Shown here: positions 54,450 through 64,000 of the stretch, one piece after another
Layout: each line of letters opens with the position of its first letter
Position numbering within the stretch: position 1 is the stretch's first letter
Translations under genes and position numbers: made by a program
Origin: Saprolegnia diclina VS20
Taxonomy: Eukaryota; Oomycota; Saprolegniomycetes; Saprolegniales; Saprolegniaceae
Direction: 5' to 3'
Length of the DNA stretch: 64,000 nucleotides
Assembly: GCF_000281045.1 (NCBI RefSeq)
Contig: NW_008246102.1
Coordinates: 183,103 to 247,102 of the forward strand
Notes under the pieces: model-generated
Seen by the model: the letters and a program-made list of their open reading frames with translations, nothing else
Database searches by the model: none
What the model was told of the DNA's origin: nothing

Positions 54450-55859
54450 CTACAGCGGCAGGTGCGGGAACTTGATGGCTTTGATGACACCGTCCTTGCC
54501 ACATGCGAGCAGCGACACTGTGTTGAGCCACTCGATCGCATGGATGAGCCCTTGCTGTGTATCGGTGCGAGCGACGACGTCGAGCGTCTCGAGGTCAACT
54601 ACGTACACGGTGCTCTCAGCGACGCACGCGGCAAAGCGGCCGCAGACCTTGAGATGCGGGATCCACTGCGACGTCTGCAGTGCAACGCTCTTCGTTGCTT
54701 GCTGCGCTCGCTCGCTCTTGGTGCTTGCTGCGTTGCAATAGACAAAGAGGTGGCCGTGGCCTGTGGAGGCCACGAGGTGCCCGGCGGCGGAGACCTGGAG
54801 CTGGTAGATGGCAACGCCCGCGTCGATCGTGCGCAGCAGATGCAAGGTCGTCGCGTCAAATAGGTGGATCGTGCCGTCGTTCGACGCGCTCGCAATCACA
54901 GTGTCGTCGACTTGCAGGATGCTCTGCACCGTCTTGCGGTGGTAGCTCGGAAACGTGTGCAGTGGCGCGCCGCTGGCATCATACTCCAACGACCATACCA
55001 CGAGCGATGCGTCCGAGGCGCCGCTCCAGCAGCGCAATGTTGGGAGGCGGAGCAGCCAGCACGATACGTACCCGCGGTGGCCCTCCAGAACACGAAGGCA
55101 GACATATGCCTGGAGGTCCCAGAGCCGCAGCGTGTGGTCTTCGGAGGCACTCAGCGCGGTTATGGCGTTGACGAAAGCAACCTTGGTGACGTGCCCGCTG
55201 TGGCCATCGAGGCGCTTCCGGAGGCGAAAGTCCTTGGCGCAAAGCCAAACGCCAATCGTATGGTCGTGCGAGCCCGAGAGCAGGTGCTCTTTGGAGAGAG
55301 CGACCGCGCAGACTACGTCCTTGTGGCCTTTGAGCACGTGGTGGCAGTTGAACGAGCCGCGCGACCAAATGCGCAGCGTCATGTCGATCGAGCACGAGAC
55401 AATGTACCGATCGTCCGAGGCGAGGAGCGCGCAGACACCGCCCGCGTGCCCGTAGAGCGTCTGCGAGACGCATTTTCCGAGATCAGGCGTCTCGGCCGCA
55501 GGCGGCAATCGCGTTGAAGAGGACGAGGGCGACGAAGCGAGGACCGTGGGATGGGGCGACGTCGATGGTTGGTTGGCGACGGGCACTACGGGTGTGAGCG
55601 ACGACGATGCTGACGTCATCGGGACGCGGGCCCGCTTGGTGCGCGGCCGGACGCCGGCAGGGCGATTCCAGCGCAGTGGGCTAACGCCAAACCACATCAC
55701 ACCGCCTGTCTCGTTGTCGGTTTCGAATTTGATAGTGTACCGGTGGCCCGTTTGGCGCTTGTTTCGGGTGTTTGTCGTGCACGAACCTGCCACTTGCTTG
55801 ACAGGCTGGTAGACGCTTCGAGTCCATCGGTCGACAGGTTTCCTCATCGTTCTGCGCAT
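54450..55859 (-). CDS. WD40 repeat protein
   Basis: Single exon. ATG at 55859; later in-frame ATGs at 55697 and 55619 are also possible, and the first 85 residues are low-complexity. The rest is a beta-propeller of about seven blades: GHAGGVCALLASDDRYIVS...LRIWS, GHKDVVCAVALSKEHLLSGS...IGVWL, GHSGHVTKVAF...LRLWD, GHRGYVSCWLL...LVVWS, VQSILQVDDTVIASASNDG, and two degenerate blades at the end. 469 residues from the first ATG. Acts as a binding scaffold; specific partner unknown. Confidence 0.85.
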   Translation of the reverse strand: MRRTMRKPVDRWTRSVYQPVKQVAGSCTTNTRNKRQTGHRYTIKFETDNETGGVMWFGVSPLRWNRPAGVRPRTKRARVPMTSASSSLTPVVPVANQPSTSPHPTVLASSPSSSSTRLPPAAETPDLGKCVSQTLYGHAGGVCALLASDDRYIVSCSIDMTLRIWSRGSFNCHHVLKGHKDVVCAVALSKEHLLSGSHDHTIGVWLCAKDFRLRKRLDGHSGHVTKVAFVNAITALSASEDHTLRLWDLQAYVCLRVLEGHRGYVSCWLLRLPTLRCWSGASDASLVVWSLEYDASGAPLHTFPSYHRKTVQSILQVDDTVIASASNDGTIHLFDATTLHLLRTIDAGVAIYQLQVSAAGHLVASTGHGHLFVYCNAASTKSERAQQATKSVALQTSQWIPHLKVCGRFAACVAESTVYVVDLETLDVVARTDTQQGLIHAIEWLNTVSLLACGKDGVIKAIKFPHLPL

Positions 55860-56300
55860 CTGGATAGGCGGCAATCGAGATAGCTACAACGGTATCGATC
55901 AAGACTGGCGAGCAGAGACAAAAGTCTTTGGCCCTTTGCACTTGGACGGGCCGATGTGGGTACCTTCTACGTATCGAGTAGAAGAAGCGCCATACCTTGT
56001 TATGCTCCCTCTGCGTTGGCGTGCGAACAACACCTCCACGGAAACGACGGCAGTTGAGCTATGAAATATACCTGGTACTTTTGAGCGTCGACTGCGTTGA
56101 AGGGCGTCGCGCTCGCTTCTCGACTACTACTAGTAGTAGGTAAGAGAAGAGACCTGCAAGTATACGATTCACACTGTTAGCTCTGTAGGAACCCCACTCG
56201 TGCTGTTTCCGGTGTGGCCACAGCATCGGCTTCTTCCTCTCGATGCATACCGGTAGCATTCGGTCGGCGCAGGATATGCCAACCGCCAATCAGAGCTCAC
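55860..56300. other. Intergenic
   Basis: No supported gene. Contains a short tag/cta-rich palindromic run (actactactagtagtag) near 56125. Confidence 0.4.
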
Positions 56301-56539
56301 AGGTAACAATCGTTGCCGCCGATTGGCTCATTTGATTCCAAAGCTGTTCTTTGTCTTTGCACCCATCGCCAGTAGCTATCGCCAGCAGGAAGGGCTTTTC
56401 ATTTACTTTCACATTCCTGCCTTGGCTCACGGGTCGGTGCCAACCTTGCGACGCTGCCCACTCGCGACGGAGCAAGAGAATTCGCTTCTTCTGCACGAGC
56501 CAGAGGTACACAGGAACGATGCCTGAACGAACACGCCTC

Positions 56540-56665
56540 GGCTGCGCTCTACATGACGCTGTTTGTGCCAGCTTCACGTATCCGACCAAGTCATCAAGGC
56601 ACGAGGCCTTGCGCGCGCTGTGTGACCAAGAGCCCGTAGCATCTGCCACGCATACACCAAGGTAG
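56540..56665 (+). pseudogene. Kinase-family fragment 1
   Basis: The block cacgaggccttgcg...gtagcatctgccacgca matches 58180-58240. Both resemble the stretch around LAYLHGRGICHAD in the nearby kinases. No open kinase frame remains. Confidence 0.45.
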
Positions 56666-56689
56666 TCCACTCATGAAATGCTCGAGGTC

Positions 56690-56815
56690 GATCTCAAGCA
56701 GCTAGCGCAGGGCGGTGGAAGCCTTGGCGCATGGATGCGCATAACCGCCATGGACCTTGAAGACCGTGGAGATGGCGTTCGCCTGTCATTCTACGGGTAC
56801 GGCGAGGTGTGAGCC
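56690..56815 (+). repeat. Duplicated segment, also at 59055-59190
   Basis: Shared order: aggtcgatctcaagcagc, then atggc, then ggagatgg.g.tcgcctg, then ttctacggg. In one copy it encodes DGARLLFYGIGDE, in the other DGVRLSFYGYGEV. A diverged direct duplication on either side of gap 3. Confidence 0.6.
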
Positions 56816-56890
56816 AATGGAAGACCACACCTGCCACCACCACGGCCGAGGCGGCGACGCGGACCACGGCGACAGCTTCCGCGGCCGCGC

Positions 56891-57362
56891 NNNNNNNNNN
56901 NNNNNNNNNNNNNNNNNNNNNNNNNNNNNNNNNNNNNNNNNNNNNNNNNNNNNNNNNNNNNNNNNNNNNNNNNNNNNNNNNNNNNNNNNNNNNNNNNNNN
57001 NNNNNNNNNNNNNNNNNNNNNNNNNNNNNNNNNNNNNNNNNNNNNNNNNNNNNNNNNNNNNNNNNNNNNNNNNNNNNNNNNNNNNNNNNNNNNNNNNNNN
57101 NNNNNNNNNNNNNNNNNNNNNNNNNNNNNNNNNNNNNNNNNNNNNNNNNNNNNNNNNNNNNNNNNNNNNNNNNNNNNNNNNNNNNNNNNNNNNNNNNNNN
57201 NNNNNNNNNNNNNNNNNNNNNNNNNNNNNNNNNNNNNNNNNNNNNNNNNNNNNNNNNNNNNNNNNNNNNNNNNNNNNNNNNNNNNNNNNNNNNNNNNNNN
57301 NNNNNNNNNNNNNNNNNNNNNNNNNNNNNNNNNNNNNNNNNNNNNNNNNNNNNNNNNNNNNN
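56891..57362. other. Assembly gap 3
   Basis: Run of 472 unspecified bases inside a repetitive kinase cluster, probably an assembly failure caused by the duplications. Confidence 0.99.
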
Positions 57363-57605
57363 GCATTTGAAGGCGCGCCACGCATCGACCATCTGCCACG
57401 CAGACATCAAGTTGTCCAACATTCTCATGGCACCGACAACGGACGACTCTTCTTCATTGTGTTTGTCTCTTACGAATGCGATGCTAGGGCCACCGGCGCG
57501 TCACCGACTTGTTACGAGCGGAACGCTTGCTTTCGGAAACCCGCACCCAGCCCCAAGCAGCTCCCGAGCGGGTCGTGAAAAAAGACGGTACAGAAGCCTT
57601 CACAA
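57363..57605 (+). pseudogene. Kinase-family fragment 2, internal deletion chimera
   Basis: HLKARHAS (from the N-terminal exon of the kinase at 62593) is joined directly to TICHADIKLSNILM (catalytic loop). The glycine loop and VAIK exons are missing. The downstream intron end (cttacgaatgcgatgctag) is still recognisable. Confidence 0.65.
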
Positions 57606-57828
57606 CGTACGCTGGACCCATATTTTACATGGAAATGACGCATGTACCATGACGTAGGACCTCCCGCGCTTCTCGGGTTGTTCCCTGAACAATTTCTTGC
57701 TCAGAGACGACACAAGGAGCTCGAATTGCTCCAGCGCTGTGCGAGCCCCGACAGCTTGACGCCACTGCGCTGCAGTAATTCCAGGCCCTTGGTGTCGTCT
57801 TGGAGCCAGAGGATGTTCAAGTATCATC

Positions 57829-58310
57829 TTGAGTAGCGCAGCTGCATTCTCTGCGCCTTTTGGACGCCATGACGGGTCAAGCCAACCGCCGGCCGAGGTC
57901 ATCTCGACGCCGCCACTTCATTTCGAGTTCGTCCAGCACCTCCACTTCACCTGGACACAAGCCTGCACGACGGAAGCGCTTGATGGCGCCATTCGCTATG
58001 ACCGCTTCCTCGTCGAGCACTACAACCAATGGTTGAACTCAGCGATGCCACCGAGAAGCATTTCCTTTGCGGCTTTGACATTTGGACGATCATGCGACGG
58101 CGCCGCTCAAGACGAGCCCTCGGTCGCGCTCAAAGTGAAGGAGCTCGTGCCAGTCTCTCGTATTTCTACGAGTCGTCAACGCACGAGGCCTTGCGGTCGC
58201 TGCTAGATCAAGAGCTCGTAGCATCTGCCACGCAGACACGCAGCTGCCGTACGACCTTTTTCTTTTGCATCTCTCATTACGAATGCGCTGCTAGGCTTGG
58301 GCAGTGAAGA
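57829..58310 (+). pseudogene. Kinase-family fragment 3 with unknown 5' ORF
   Basis: An ORF with LHFEFVQHLHFTWTQACTT and RYDRFLVEHYNQWL, perhaps from a separate gene, runs into kinase-like remnants (THEALRSLLDQELVASATQT). These match fragment 1 and end at a relic of the conserved intron (attacgaatgcgctgctag). Confidence 0.4.
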
Positions 58311-58319
58311 TTACCCTTC

Positions 58320-59277
58320 CGCGTCCACCATGGAGCTCGTCATCTTGAAGGCTGAGATAAGACGGGCCCGTCTTGGTCGACACCAACGAGCTCGTCCAGC
58401 GCACGCTTCCGTCGCTGAGAATGTGGCCTGAAGGACTCGCTCACCGCCCACGGCGTGCGTCTGCCTAGTCGGTCCATAACTCGACAAAGCACATGACAAC
58501 AGCGAGTCTTGCATTCGTTAATCTCTGTCGCAGACGGTCGGGCAATCGGGCTGACCACGTCGCCAGAGAGCGCACCAGAGCTACAAGGCGTTGGCGTGCG
58601 ACGATGGAATGGCGCCGTGAGATTGAGAGCTTTGTTGCCACGAGAAGATGGGCCTCTAAGTCGTGTGATGATTGACCCGAGGCCGCAACACCGTCTCGGA
58701 CGGTCGCAAGTGCCATGTATCATCACAGGCTGGTGAGCGGTGATATAGCCTACAGAGTAAATGCGCTGGCTTATGCTGGAAGGGAGCTAACGCCGTCCGC
58801 TCTGGCAGCCGCGGACGGACGCAATGACCTCAAGTGCGAGAAGCGGGCCATCGGCGGTCGCTAGCGCACCGAGTGATGTGCTCGGAGCACGCCGCCTCAA
58901 AGTTCGGCGCGCCCTGGTCGTCACGACGTGCGCCCAAGGCGCCAAGGTCCGCCGTCGATGCTATTCCATGCGTCATCAAGCGACCGATCCGGCTTTTGAA
59001 AGCCCGAGATACCGACGCTGTTGACGCCTTGGCTCTAGCAGTGGTCCCACTCGCTTGCAGGTCGATCTCAAGCAGCAAGCAAACTGATGAAAGCCGGTAT
59101 GCGATGGCCGCGATGGCCACCATTGACTTTGGGGACTGTGGAGATGGTGCTCGCCTGCTGTTCTACGGGATCGGCGATGAAACTCTCGCAAAGATCGCCA
59201 TGTGGCGCCTATCATCCGGATAATATCAAGGGAGAATCCTATGCGTCCGGTTTCAAACATACCAGTACACTCGAGCG
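58320..59277. other. Decayed spacer upstream of the plus-strand kinase
   Basis: Mixed short frames (for example FGDCGDGARLLFYG at 59110-59160) belong to the duplicated segment seen at 56690. No intact gene. Confidence 0.4.
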
Positions 59278-60659
59278 ATGCCCCAGACCACGCCGCCACC
59301 CACCGCAGCCGAGACGACGCCGACCACGCCGATAGACGCGTTCCCGGAGGCCACGCCGAGCCGGAAGCGCAAGGCGCTGGACGAGGCAGCCGGGCAGAAG
59401 GTCCGTCGCATGGCATGCACGACCGCGAGCGTCACGTCGTGTCCTATCTTGTAGGCCGTCAAAGCCGTCAAGCCCGAGGCTACGAGCGTCGTCGAGCAAG
59501 CCAAGGCCTTGGCCACGCGTGCTTGGACGTGGGCGCCGTCGCTTCGCGCGTGGCAGCGTACCGCGACGACGGACGCCGACGAGACAGCGGGCCCGACCAT
59601 GCCCGAGGTACGACGCACCGACCGTCGAAACGGTGCCAAATCGCCTGTCTTTTCTGCATGTAGGCTGCGTCGTTCGAGTCGATGCTGTCCGACATTGGTG
59701 TCGGCTGCAACCTCGACGATCCCATTCATTGCGGCGCGACGACGGTCGTGTACTACGGCGAGTGCAACTCGAGCGGCGACGCGGTCGCGATCAAGGTCCA
59801 CGCTGCGATCGCAACGGCATAGTGCTCTATATCGCGCGTGTTTTCTAGGCATTGAAGGACATGTCCAGCGGTGGCAATGCGAAGGTCGAGGCGAGCTTCA
59901 TGCGGGAAGCGACGCTGCACGCGGAGCTCAAGCATCCCAACGTCCTCTGGCTCCATCATTTCGCTGCGTCGTGGCCCCCGGCGATGGTCCTGGAGCTTGG
60001 CGACGGCACGCTTCTGGAATATGCCCTACACGACGGCCTCCAGCGCGAGCCCGTGGTCGCGCGCTTTGTCAAGGAGCTCGCGCAAGGCCTCGCTTACCTT
60101 CACGGACGTGGCATCTGCCACGCGGCCCTCGATTTGGAGAACATTCTCATGGGCACCGACGTACGACTCATTGTTTTCTTCTTTTCTGCTCGTTTCTTAC
60201 GAATGGGATGCTAGGGGCACCTGCGCATCGCCGACTTCGGCGCCGCGTTCCACGAAACAAGCACTCGTGTGCCCCAACCCGCGCCAGCAACGTACCCCTA
60301 CTGGGCCCCCGAGCAGTTCAAGCCCAAGCCGTGGGGCAAGACGGTATGAAAGCCATAATAACGTGGTCTCACGCATATCGTAGGTGGATATCTGGGCACT
60401 CGGGGTGATCACGTACGAGCTCCTCATGGGCGACCACCCGTACACCTTTACGCCCTTGGACGAAGGCCACCGTCCCCGCGCCGACTTTGAGCGCGCAATG
60501 CAGACGATTCGGTCCATGATCGAGGTCAAAGTCAACACGTGCCCCGTGCCAGAAGACGTCAAGGACCTTCTCCGGGGTATGCTTGAGCCGCAGCCCGAGG
60601 AGCGCATTTGCCTCGAGGACATCCTCACCCACAAGTGGGTGCGTCGCCACACCGACTAG
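59278..60659 (+). CDS. Protein kinase-like protein lacking the catalytic Asp
   Basis: ATG at 59278 (MPQTTPPPTAAET). N-terminal exon ends PSRKRKALDEAAGQK; a helix exon follows (VVEQAKALATRAWTW). Then the kinase: DIGVGCNLDD, VAIK lysine ending an exon, EATLHAELKHPNVLWLHHF, ELAQGLAYLHGRGICHAALD, IADFGAAFHE, YWAPEQF, VDIWALGVITYELLMG and LEPQPEERICLEDILTH. Six exons with clean introns. The catalytic loop reads HAALDLEN instead of HRDLKxxN, so the catalytic Asp and loop Lys are missing while VAIK and DFG remain. A pseudokinase, or kinase-dead by point change. Confidence 0.75.
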
Positions 60660-60899
60660 CATATATGTCTCGCAGCGTATTACTTTATTCCTAACACTAG
60701 CTTGAGTAGATCTTAATGACGTGGCAGCCGGACGCTTACTCACAGCGTTGCCTTCGTCGACCGGACCATGTTCCCTTCGGTCTACCATCTGCATGTGCAA
60801 GAAGACATGGCGTCTGCAATCAAAACGTCGCAAAGAAGTGCTTCGAGACCTTTTTCATTGAAGAGGACGTCATTACCGTCTTAACGTGGAACTATCGCA
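60660..60899. other. Convergent 3' spacer
   Basis: 240 bases between the stop codons of the two convergent kinase copies. Nothing recognised. Confidence 0.6.
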
Positions 60900-62593
60900 C
60901 TACGCGTCAGTGTGGCGGCGCACCCACTCGTGGGTGAGGATGTCCTCGAGGCATATGCGCTCCTCGGGCTGCGGCTCAAGCATACGCAGGAGGAGGTCTT
61001 TGACGTCCGCCGGGAAGGGTTGCGCCTCGACCTTGCTTTGGATCTTGGACTCGATGGACGGCATGGCGCTCTTGAAGACCGAGAGGGGCGGATTCGCCAT
61101 GTCCAAGGGCGTATTGGTGACCGGGTTTTCGCCCACCAGAAGTTCGTAGGTCATGACGCCAAGCGCCCAGATATCCACCTAACACAAGCGTGGGGCTACG
61201 TAATAGAAAGCTCTGTACCGTTGTGTCCCACCCCTCGTCCTTAAAGAGTTCGGGGGCCAAGCCATAGATGTCCCGCGCTTGTACACGGGAGGGCTTCACT
61301 CGTGATAGACAGAGCCAAAGTCGGCGATGCGAAGGTGGCCCTAGCATCCCATTCATGAGAGACGGAAAGAAGATTGAGGCGTACGTCGAAGCCCATGACA
61401 ATGTTCGACAACTTGATGTCTGCGTTTTCGACACTTGATGTCTGCGTGGCAGATGCCGCGCCCGTGGAGGTACGCGAGGCCTTCCGCCACCTCCTTGACA
61501 AAGCGCGCGGCCACGGGCTCGCACTGGGGGCCGTGGATCAACGCAAACTTGAAAAGGTTGCAATCGCCGAGCTCTCCGAGGATGGCCGGGGGCCACGACG
61601 GCAAGAACCGGTAGAACTTCACAATGCGCTCGTGCTCCAGCTGCGCGTGCAGCTGGGCTTCGGCCACAAAGCGATCCTTCTGGGTCTGCATCATACTGGC
61701 AGTGTCCGACGAATACTGCAGTTTCTAAAGGGCACAATGGACATAGGGTAATACGTCATCGCGGTCGCCGTTTTTACCTTGATAGCGACAAGCTTGTCGC
61801 CGTCCGAGTGGCACGTGCCGCGATACACGAGCGACGTCGAGCCGATGCCGATGGTGTCGCTTAGGTCACCCGTGACGCCGATGCCCTTGAGCATCGCCTT
61901 GAACGGCATGACCTACGTGAACCATATGCATGCGTCCAGCGATGGTCGAGACGCACATCTGGCAGGTGGAGCGTCACCCAAAGGCGCAAGTTGTGCATCG
62001 GCATTTCTCGTAGGTTCTTCAACTCCGAGACGCCGGTTCCGGTCGATGCGTGGCGCGCCTTCAAATGCCTGTACACCGCCTTCGCGACGAGCAAAAGCTT
62101 TCTGCGCGGCATGGCCTTGATGGCTTCAATGGACTGCGGTGGGACCGCTTCGATAGGCAACGGCTCGCGCAAGTGGCGACACATGACGAGCTACATACCA
62201 AATGCAGCATGAGCTTTACAGTCGCAATGAACTCACCGACCTTGGGCTCAGCCGTTCTTTCTTGTGCAGGGCCTGCCCTTCTTGCACCGTTGAGACTGCG
62301 AACTCCATCGGAAGCGCGTGTCGCATAGAATGCAGCGGCAGCCACGCCCAAGCACGCGCAGCCAAGGCCTTGACCTGTTCGATAACGCTCGGCAACTCAG
62401 GCTTCGCAGCTTTGGCGGCCTACAAGACAGGACATGACGTGACCTGTCGAGTGGCTGCGAGGACCTTCTGCCCCGCTGCCTCGTCTTGCGCCTTGCGCTT
62501 CCGGCTCGGCGCATGCTGCGGCGTCGTGGCTGTCAAAGCAGGCTGCATGGCCTCGGCCTCGGTGGCAGGTGGCATCGCCTTGTGCTGTGCCAT
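60900..62593 (-). pseudogene. Kinase paralogue broken in the catalytic loop
   Basis: ATG at 62593 (MAQHKAMPPATEAEAM). N-terminal exons parallel the plus-strand copy (PSRKRKAQDEAAGQK, VIEQVKALA). An extra exon has SIEAIKAMPRRKLLLVAK. The kinase part has GIGSTSLVYRG, VAIK, HAQLEHERIVKFY, EVAEGLAYLHGRGICHADIK, then DFG, APELF, VDIWALGVMTYELL and LEPQPEERICLED. A 22-bp tandem duplication (61411-61432) right after HADIK shifts the frame. A TGA follows DFGSVYHE, and another frame change precedes VKPSRVQARDIYG. It therefore cannot make a full kinase as sequenced. Confidence 0.75.
61411..61450 (-). repeat. 22-bp tandem duplication in the kinase catalytic loop
   Basis: acttgatgtctgcgttttcg plus ac at 61411-61432, followed at once by acttgatgtctgcgtggc. 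A 22-nt insertion is not a multiple of three. Confidence 0.85.
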
Positions 62594-62620
62594 CTTCGCT
62601 TGTTGGTTGTCGAGAATGAG

Positions 62621-62725
62621 TGTATGTTTGAATCGGACCAATCACCGCACGTCTGCGATTCTACCGTACATTATCCGGATGATTCGGTAGAAAGACGGCG
62701 TGTGATTGGCGCCAAGGAGCGATCT
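62621..62725 (-). promoter_or_regulatory. Promoter region of the minus-strand kinase copy
   Basis: Two CCAAT-type boxes (ggaccaatcacc and its inverse gtgattggcgcc) within 105 bases upstream of the start at 62593. The block recurs at 48763-48850. Confidence 0.45.
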
Positions 62726-63390
62726 TTGTAGGCGCGAGCGAGATCAATCGGCTAGCATCTCGCCAGACCGTACCAGTGCAACGACAGGCTACCACCGTCG
62801 TCCAAGGTCATACATCATCCATGCCAAGGCTGCGACGACGTCCCAAAGCCTTTGCATCCGGATACAAACGCTCCTTACACAGTACTTTCACGCGATTTTT
62901 CATTCAAGACGCCAGTGGCCATAGTATCTCACTGCTGCTTCTTCAACCGTGTCTTCACGTGCTCGCAGATCGTAGAGTAGAACGAAGGGACCATGGTCCG
63001 GTCAATGTAGATGCGAGATGGTGACGCTGTTGCGTACTAGTACGCCTTGGTGAGCACCCTGAGGGTCCGCGCGACTCGCCTGTTCGTACTTCACAAAAAG
63101 GGTGGTTGATTCTGCAGGTTACCATGCGGAGCTGCAGCACGTGCGAATAGATGCAGAGGTGCCCAGATATTCTCTGCCGGATACCGTGACGCGACGCTGT
63201 CGCATCGCGCATCGCCGGCATTGAAGCATGGGTAGCGACGATGACGCGCGTCTGCAACGAAGTTTAACAAGCCAGCTTGTTGGCTCTCTTGACGCCGGCC
63301 CGTGCAACGCGTTCTTATTCCCTTTGTACTCCAATTCCATCATTGGACCAAACCGTCATGACGGTATTGTATGACCATACAACACTATTT
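62726..63390. other. Unassigned stretch with short protein-like pieces
   Basis: Minus frames include MVPSFYSTICEHVKTRLKKQ before a stop near 62934 and TTLFVKYEQASRADPQ near 63080. They may be exons of a small gene, but no splice model joined them. Low confidence. Confidence 0.25.
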
Positions 63391-63747
63391 CTATATTTCA
63401 TTCGATGAATTTGATGTCGTGTCGCCAGTAGTCGAGGATGTTTGAGAAGATCGTGGTGGCGTGGCAGTATGGCGCTTCAGCATTGCTTCAAACTGCAGTG
63501 AAGCCTTTCGGGTGACGTCTTTTGGGCGCCAAACGATCGGCTGACCAGCGATGCTTGATACACTATATTGCGTACACTTGATATATTGCCAGGCATGCTG
63601 TGCTGCCACGTACGTATCTGGATGCACTCGTTTGATGACGGGTGAGTCGAACCTTTTCGATGCGCTCGTGCAGCATGATAAGCCCCCTTGCGCCAAAGAA
63701 CACCAAGAAGAAGCTGGGTACAGCAGCGTGTACTTGGAGTCGTGCAT
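63391..63747 (-). CDS. Uncharacterised ORF (118 aa)
   Basis: ATG at 63747 (MHDSKYTLLYPASSWC). Continues IKRVHPDTYVAAQHAWQYI and IVWRPKDVTRKASLQFEAML, ending in a Ser/Thr-rich tail. Composition is protein-like but no family is recognised. Region 63836-64000 beyond it holds nothing I can support. Confidence 0.4.
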   Translation of the reverse strand: MHDSKYTLLYPASSWCSLAQGGLSCCTSASKRFDSPVIKRVHPDTYVAAQHAWQYIKCTQYSVSSIAGQPIVWRPKDVTRKASLQFEAMLKRHTATPPRSSQTSSTTGDTTSNSSNEI

Positions 63748-64000
63748 CTTTGGGCTAGTTCCTCGCACGCTCCGCCTGGCATATTCACACTATATATTGC
63801 ACTTATGGGCATTCTATATCCGCGTTTTGATATAGTATAGTACTGGTGCTGATTAGTGTCTGGACTGAAACATTAATATAGTGTTCTCTTTGACTGAGCG
63901 GTGACCATGCATATATTTGCTGCGAGTGGTCTGCATCCGGACGTCCGGATACGGCCAGATCAAAGCCGTTGGATCCGCGATGACAGCAGCGCCGTCGAGC

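Noticed and set aside
1-64000. CRISPR arrays, bacterial operons, rRNA genes
   Set aside because: None seen. Introns, presequences and gene families show a eukaryotic nuclear contig.

Overview
The window is eukaryotic nuclear DNA and looks like a Saprolegniales-type oomycete. It is GC-rich, with very short GT..AG introns (mostly 38-60 nt, often gtacg...tag), all three standard stop codons, ankyrin/TKL kinase families, mitochondrial presequence proteins and a ciliary MOK kinase. It contains three assembly gaps (26092-26831, 37014-37618, 56891-57362). Gene models were spliced by eye, so exon edges are inferences. The organism assignment is also an inference.

Layout. 1-14052: two tandem giant genes with the order (kinase)-ankyrin-TKL kinase-ankyrin-double zinc ribbon-pseudokinase. 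The first is cut by the window start. Almost every ankyrin repeat has its own ~100-nt exon. 14500-25970: small membrane protein; MOK-like kinase (-); myristoylatable alpha/beta hydrolase with a RanBP2 finger (+); two paralogous mitochondrial proteins (+); a FYVE protein (-); an acidic/Asn-rich protein (-); several weak ORFs. 27555-36899 (-): a USP32-like deubiquitinase, a PH-PI4K beta and an SREK1IP1-like zinc-knuckle/RS protein. 37619-44117: a partial gene at a gap, then a 3.0-kb Mutator-like element. The element has long TIRs and a 13-bp target duplication and splits one of two divergent DUF4419 paralogues. 44284-55859: parvulin (-), mitochondrial IF3 (+), an uncharacterised protein (+), weak ORFs, a 135-bp tandem repeat, CCT6 (-) and a WD40 protein (-). 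56300-62593: a kinase-family graveyard holding a convergent pair. One member has lost the catalytic Asp. The other is broken by a 22-bp duplication in its catalytic loop.

How genes relate. The housekeeping genes are unrelated single genes serving protein folding, mitochondrial translation, ubiquitin removal, PI4P synthesis and splicing. The accessory parts (1-14052, 38462-44117, 56300-62593) are families expanding and decaying by tandem duplication, exon shuffling and transposition. The most unusual system is the ankyrin/multi-kinase/zinc-ribbon/pseudokinase pair. It resembles an intracellular sensor or scaffold, but its function is unknown.
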